Below are positions 5,255-7,590 of a stretch of DNA of 7,590 bases, in pieces. Below the pieces are notes generated by a model, which searched no databases, was not told the origin of the DNA, and was given only the letters and a program-made list of their open reading frames with translations. Position numbers and translations under genes: made by a program. Each line of letters begins with the position of its first letter. The first letter of the stretch is position 1. The stretch lies in contig JANYAA010000155.1 of assembly GCA_025355255.1 (NCBI GenBank), positions 1-7,590 of the forward strand, given 5' to 3'. This DNA is from Chloroflexota bacterium. GTDB lineage: Bacteria; Chloroflexota; Limnocylindria; Limnocylindrales; CSP1-4.

Positions 5255-7590
5255 TCAGGCGCTCAGCGGATCGGTCGCCTCGGGGTCGATGCCCAGCTGG
5301 GCAATAGCCGCGGCAGCCGCCGCCGGATCAAGGCCGCCCGATCGGGCGAGCCCAGACAGCGCCGCGGCCGCGATGTGCGCCGCGTCAACCTCAAACCAGT
5401 CGCGCAGCGCCTCGCGCGTGTCGCTGCGGCCAAAACCGTCGGTGCCCAGCACGTGATACGGCGCCGGGATCCACCGGGCCACCATGTCGGGCAGGGTCCG
5501 GACCCAGTCCGTGGCCACAACCACCGGGCCACCCTCGGCGCCCAGCACCTGCCCCACGTAGGGGACGCGGGCCGGCTGGTCGGGGTGCAGGCGGTTCCAG
5601 CGCTCCGCCGACAGCCCGTCCTGGCGCAGCTGCTGGAACGAGGTGGCGGAGTAGACCTCGGCGGCGATGCAGAATCGCTCGGCCAGCAGGTCCCGCGCGG
5701 CAATGACCTGAGTCAGGATGGACCCGGAGCCAACAAGTCGGACTTGACCCTTGGCGCCGCCTGCAATCGACGGGGCTTCCGCAAACCGGTACAGGCCGCG
5801 GACGATCCCCTCCCCCGCCCCATCGGGCATGGCGGGCTGGGCGTAGTTCTCGTTGTAGACCGTGACGTAGTAGAAGACGTCCTCGCCCTTGCCGTACATC
5901 CGGTCGATGCCGTCGCGGACGATGGCCGCCAGCTCAAAGGCAAACGCGGGATCGTAGGCGCGCACAACGGGCACCGTGGACGCAAGCACGTGGCTGTGGC
6001 CATCGTCATGCTGCAGGCCCTCGCCGGCCAGCGTGGTGCGGCCGGCCGTTGCGCCAATCATGAACCCGCGTCCGCGCTGGTCGCCAAAGGCCCAGGCCTG
6101 GTCGCCGGTCCGCTGGAAGCCGAACATCGAGTAGAAGATGTAGAAGGGGATCATCGCCTCGCCGTGCGTGGCGTACGAGGTGCCCGCGGCTTGGAGGCTC
6201 GCCATGGAGCCGGCCTCGTTGATGCCCTCCTGGAGCACCTGGCCGTCTCGCGCCTCGCGGTACGAGAGCACGAGATCGGCGTCCACCGGCTTGTAGAGCT
6301 GCCCACCGGCGGCGTAGATGCCCACTTCCTTGAACAGCGGGTCCAGACCAAACGTCCGCGCCTCGTCGGGGATGATCGGGACGATGCGCCGGCCGATGCC
6401 CAGGTCGCGGATGAGGTTGCGCAGCAGCCGTGCGAAGACCATCGTGGTGGAGACGGCCGTTGCGCTGCCGGAGGCGAACTCCGCGTCCACCTCGGGCGCA
6501 GGCGCAGGCAGGGGCTTCGCGCGCACCACACGACGCGGCACCGAGCCGCCCAGCGCGGCACGCCGCTCCAGCATGTAGCGGACCTCCTCGGAATCGGGAC
6601 CCGGGTGGAAGTACGGCGCGTCGTGAAGCTGGTCGTCGGGGATGGGCAGCTCGATGCGGTCGCGGAACGTCCGCAGCTCGTCCTCGCGCATCTTCTTGGC
6701 CTGATGCGTGAAGTTGCGGCCCTCCATGCCCTTGCCCAGCGTCCAGCCCTTGATCGTCTTGGCCAGGATCACCGTGGGTGCGCCCGTGTGGTTGACCGCC
6801 GCGTCGTACGCCGCGTACACCTTGCGGTAGTCATGGCCGCCACGGCGCAGCCGCACGATGCGGCTGTCCGGGATAGACGCGGCCAGCGAAGTGAGCCGCG
6901 GGTCGGGGCCGAAGAAGCGCTCGCGGACCTCGGCGGCTGTGGCGGTGGCCAACCGCTGGTACTCGCCGTCAACGGTCTCGTTCATCTTTTCCACAAGCAC
7001 GCCGTCAACATCGTGCGCAAGGAGGTCGTCCCACTCGCGGCCCCAGATGACCTTGATGACGTTCCAGCCGGCGCCGCGGTACAGGCCCTCGAGGTCCTGG
7101 ATGATCTTGCCGTTGCCTCGCACGGGGCCGTCAAGACGCTGCAGGTTGCAGTTGATGACAAAGGTCAGGTTGTCGAGGCCATCGCGCGCGGCCATCGCGA
7201 TGCCGCTCATGGCCTCGGGCTCATCGGTCTCGCCATCGCCCAGGAAGGCCCAGACGCGCTGCGCTGAGGTGTCGCGGAAGCCGCGGTTCGCGAGGTAGCG
7301 GTTGAAGCGCGCCTGATAGATGGCGGCGAGAGGGCCGAGGCCCATCGATACCGTGGGGAACTCCCAGAAGTCCGGCATCAGGCGCGGATGCGGGTACGAG
7401 GACAGGCCCTTGCCGCCGGTCTCGCGCCGGAAGTGGTCAAGGTCCGTGGCGGAGAGTCGCCCCTCGAGGAACGCCCGTGCGTAGATGCCCGGTGCGGCGT
7501 GTCCCTGGAAGAACACCTGGTCGCCGCCGCCCGGATGGTCCTTGCCCCGGAAGAAGTGGTTGAACCCCACCTCGTAGAGCGTCGCGGCTG
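5255..7590 (-). CDS. aceE: Pyruvate dehydrogenase E1 component, homodimeric type (3' part)
   Basis: AceE is the thiamine-diphosphate-dependent E1 subunit of the cytoplasmic pyruvate dehydrogenase complex; it decarboxylates pyruvate and passes the acetyl group to lipoyl E2. The frame runs off the right edge, so about the first 100 residues are missing compared with the 887-residue Escherichia coli enzyme; 777 residues are visible. Numbering from the in-frame GTG at 7570, matches include F-N-H-F-F at 3-7, Y-P-H-P at 59-62, the cofactor motif G-D-G-E-T-D-E-P-E at 111-119 with N-C-N-L-Q at 140-144, H289 in T-H-Q-A-K-K-M (equivalent to E. coli His407), D-E-A-R-T-F-G at 402-408, E452 in I-N-E (equivalent to Glu571), and G-E-G-L-Q-H-D-D-G-H-S-H at 516-527. 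The C-terminal domain is complete, with L-G-T-D-G-F-G-R-S-D at 708-717. That GTG is an internal valine codon, not the start. No E2 or E3 gene lies downstream. Confidence 0.97.
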   Translation of the reverse strand, partial: AATLYEVGFNHFFRGKDHPGGGDQVFFQGHAAPGIYARAFLEGRLSATDLDHFRRETGGKGLSSYPHPRLMPDFWEFPTVSMGLGPLAAIYQARFNRYLANRGFRDTSAQRVWAFLGDGETDEPEAMSGIAMAARDGLDNLTFVINCNLQRLDGPVRGNGKIIQDLEGLYRGAGWNVIKVIWGREWDDLLAHDVDGVLVEKMNETVDGEYQRLATATAAEVRERFFGPDPRLTSLAASIPDSRIVRLRRGGHDYRKVYAAYDAAVNHTGAPTVILAKTIKGWTLGKGMEGRNFTHQAKKMREDELRTFRDRIELPIPDDQLHDAPYFHPGPDSEEVRYMLERRAALGGSVPRRVVRAKPLPAPAPEVDAEFASGSATAVSTTMVFARLLRNLIRDLGIGRRIVPIIPDEARTFGLDPLFKEVGIYAAGGQLYKPVDADLVLSYREARDGQVLQEGINEAGSMASLQAAGTSYATHGEAMIPFYIFYSMFGFQRTGDQAWAFGDQRGRGFMIGATAGRTTLAGEGLQHDDGHSHVLASTVPVVRAYDPAFAFELAAIVRDGIDRMYGKGEDVFYYVTVYNENYAQPAMPDGAGEGIVRGLYRFAEAPSIAGGAKGQVRLVGSGSILTQVIAARDLLAERFCIAAEVYSATSFQQLRQDGLSAERWNRLHPDQPARVPYVGQVLGAEGGPVVVATDWVRTLPDMVARWIPAPYHVLGTDGFGRSDTREALRDWFEVDAAHIAAAALSGLARSGGLDPAAAAAAIAQLGIDPEATDPLSA

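Noticed and set aside
5204..7267. 687-codon plus-strand open frame antisense to aceE
   Set aside because: It lies opposite a clear AceE with conserved cofactor and active-site motifs. Its translation is rich in Arg, Gly, His and Asp with no family features, as expected for the complement of a high-GC gene.
1..7590. Mobile element, CRISPR, toxin-antitoxin or defence system
   Set aside because: No transposase, integrase, long terminal repeats, regularly spaced repeats, paired small genes or nuclease-like proteins were seen; all the larger genes are ordinary metabolic, transport or regulatory families.

Overview
The window is high-GC bacterial DNA with dense, alternating genes, GTG starts and compact intergenic spaces. 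This fits an actinobacterium or another high-GC soil or freshwater phylum. A homodimeric-type pyruvate dehydrogenase E1 (AceE) and a cytoplasmic YceI protein divergent from a MarR regulator are compatible with Actinobacteria, but the sequence alone does not settle the phylum. No mobile element, CRISPR array, rRNA, tRNA or phage gene was seen.

Layout from left to right: an edge stretch with no recognisable gene (1-133); a YceI-family gene on the minus strand (202-771) with a hairpin after it; a 136-bp divergent promoter region holding a 42-bp near-perfect palindrome; a MarR-family regulator on the plus strand (908-1423); a bidirectional hairpin terminator; an MHS-type major facilitator transporter on the minus strand (1498-2949) whose start is doubtful; a 250-bp divergent spacer; a DUF72/YecE-like gene on the plus strand (3200-3973); an FTR1/EfeU-type iron permease on the minus strand (3988-4875), convergent with DUF72 and only 14 bp away; a 379-bp spacer with the permease promoter, several short repeats and a strong plus-strand terminator; and the 3' seven-eighths of aceE on the minus strand (5255 to beyond the right edge).

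The only clear functional unit is the marR/yceI divergent pair, in which the regulator probably binds the palindrome covering the yceI promoter. The other genes look like separate transcription units with unrelated jobs: uptake of an organic metabolite, a protein of unknown function, iron uptake and central carbon metabolism. No new multi-gene system is visible. The most interesting leftovers are a plus-strand intrinsic terminator at 5165-5208 with no gene in front of it (a candidate small RNA), the MarR operator, and a possible one-base frameshift at the start of the transporter.
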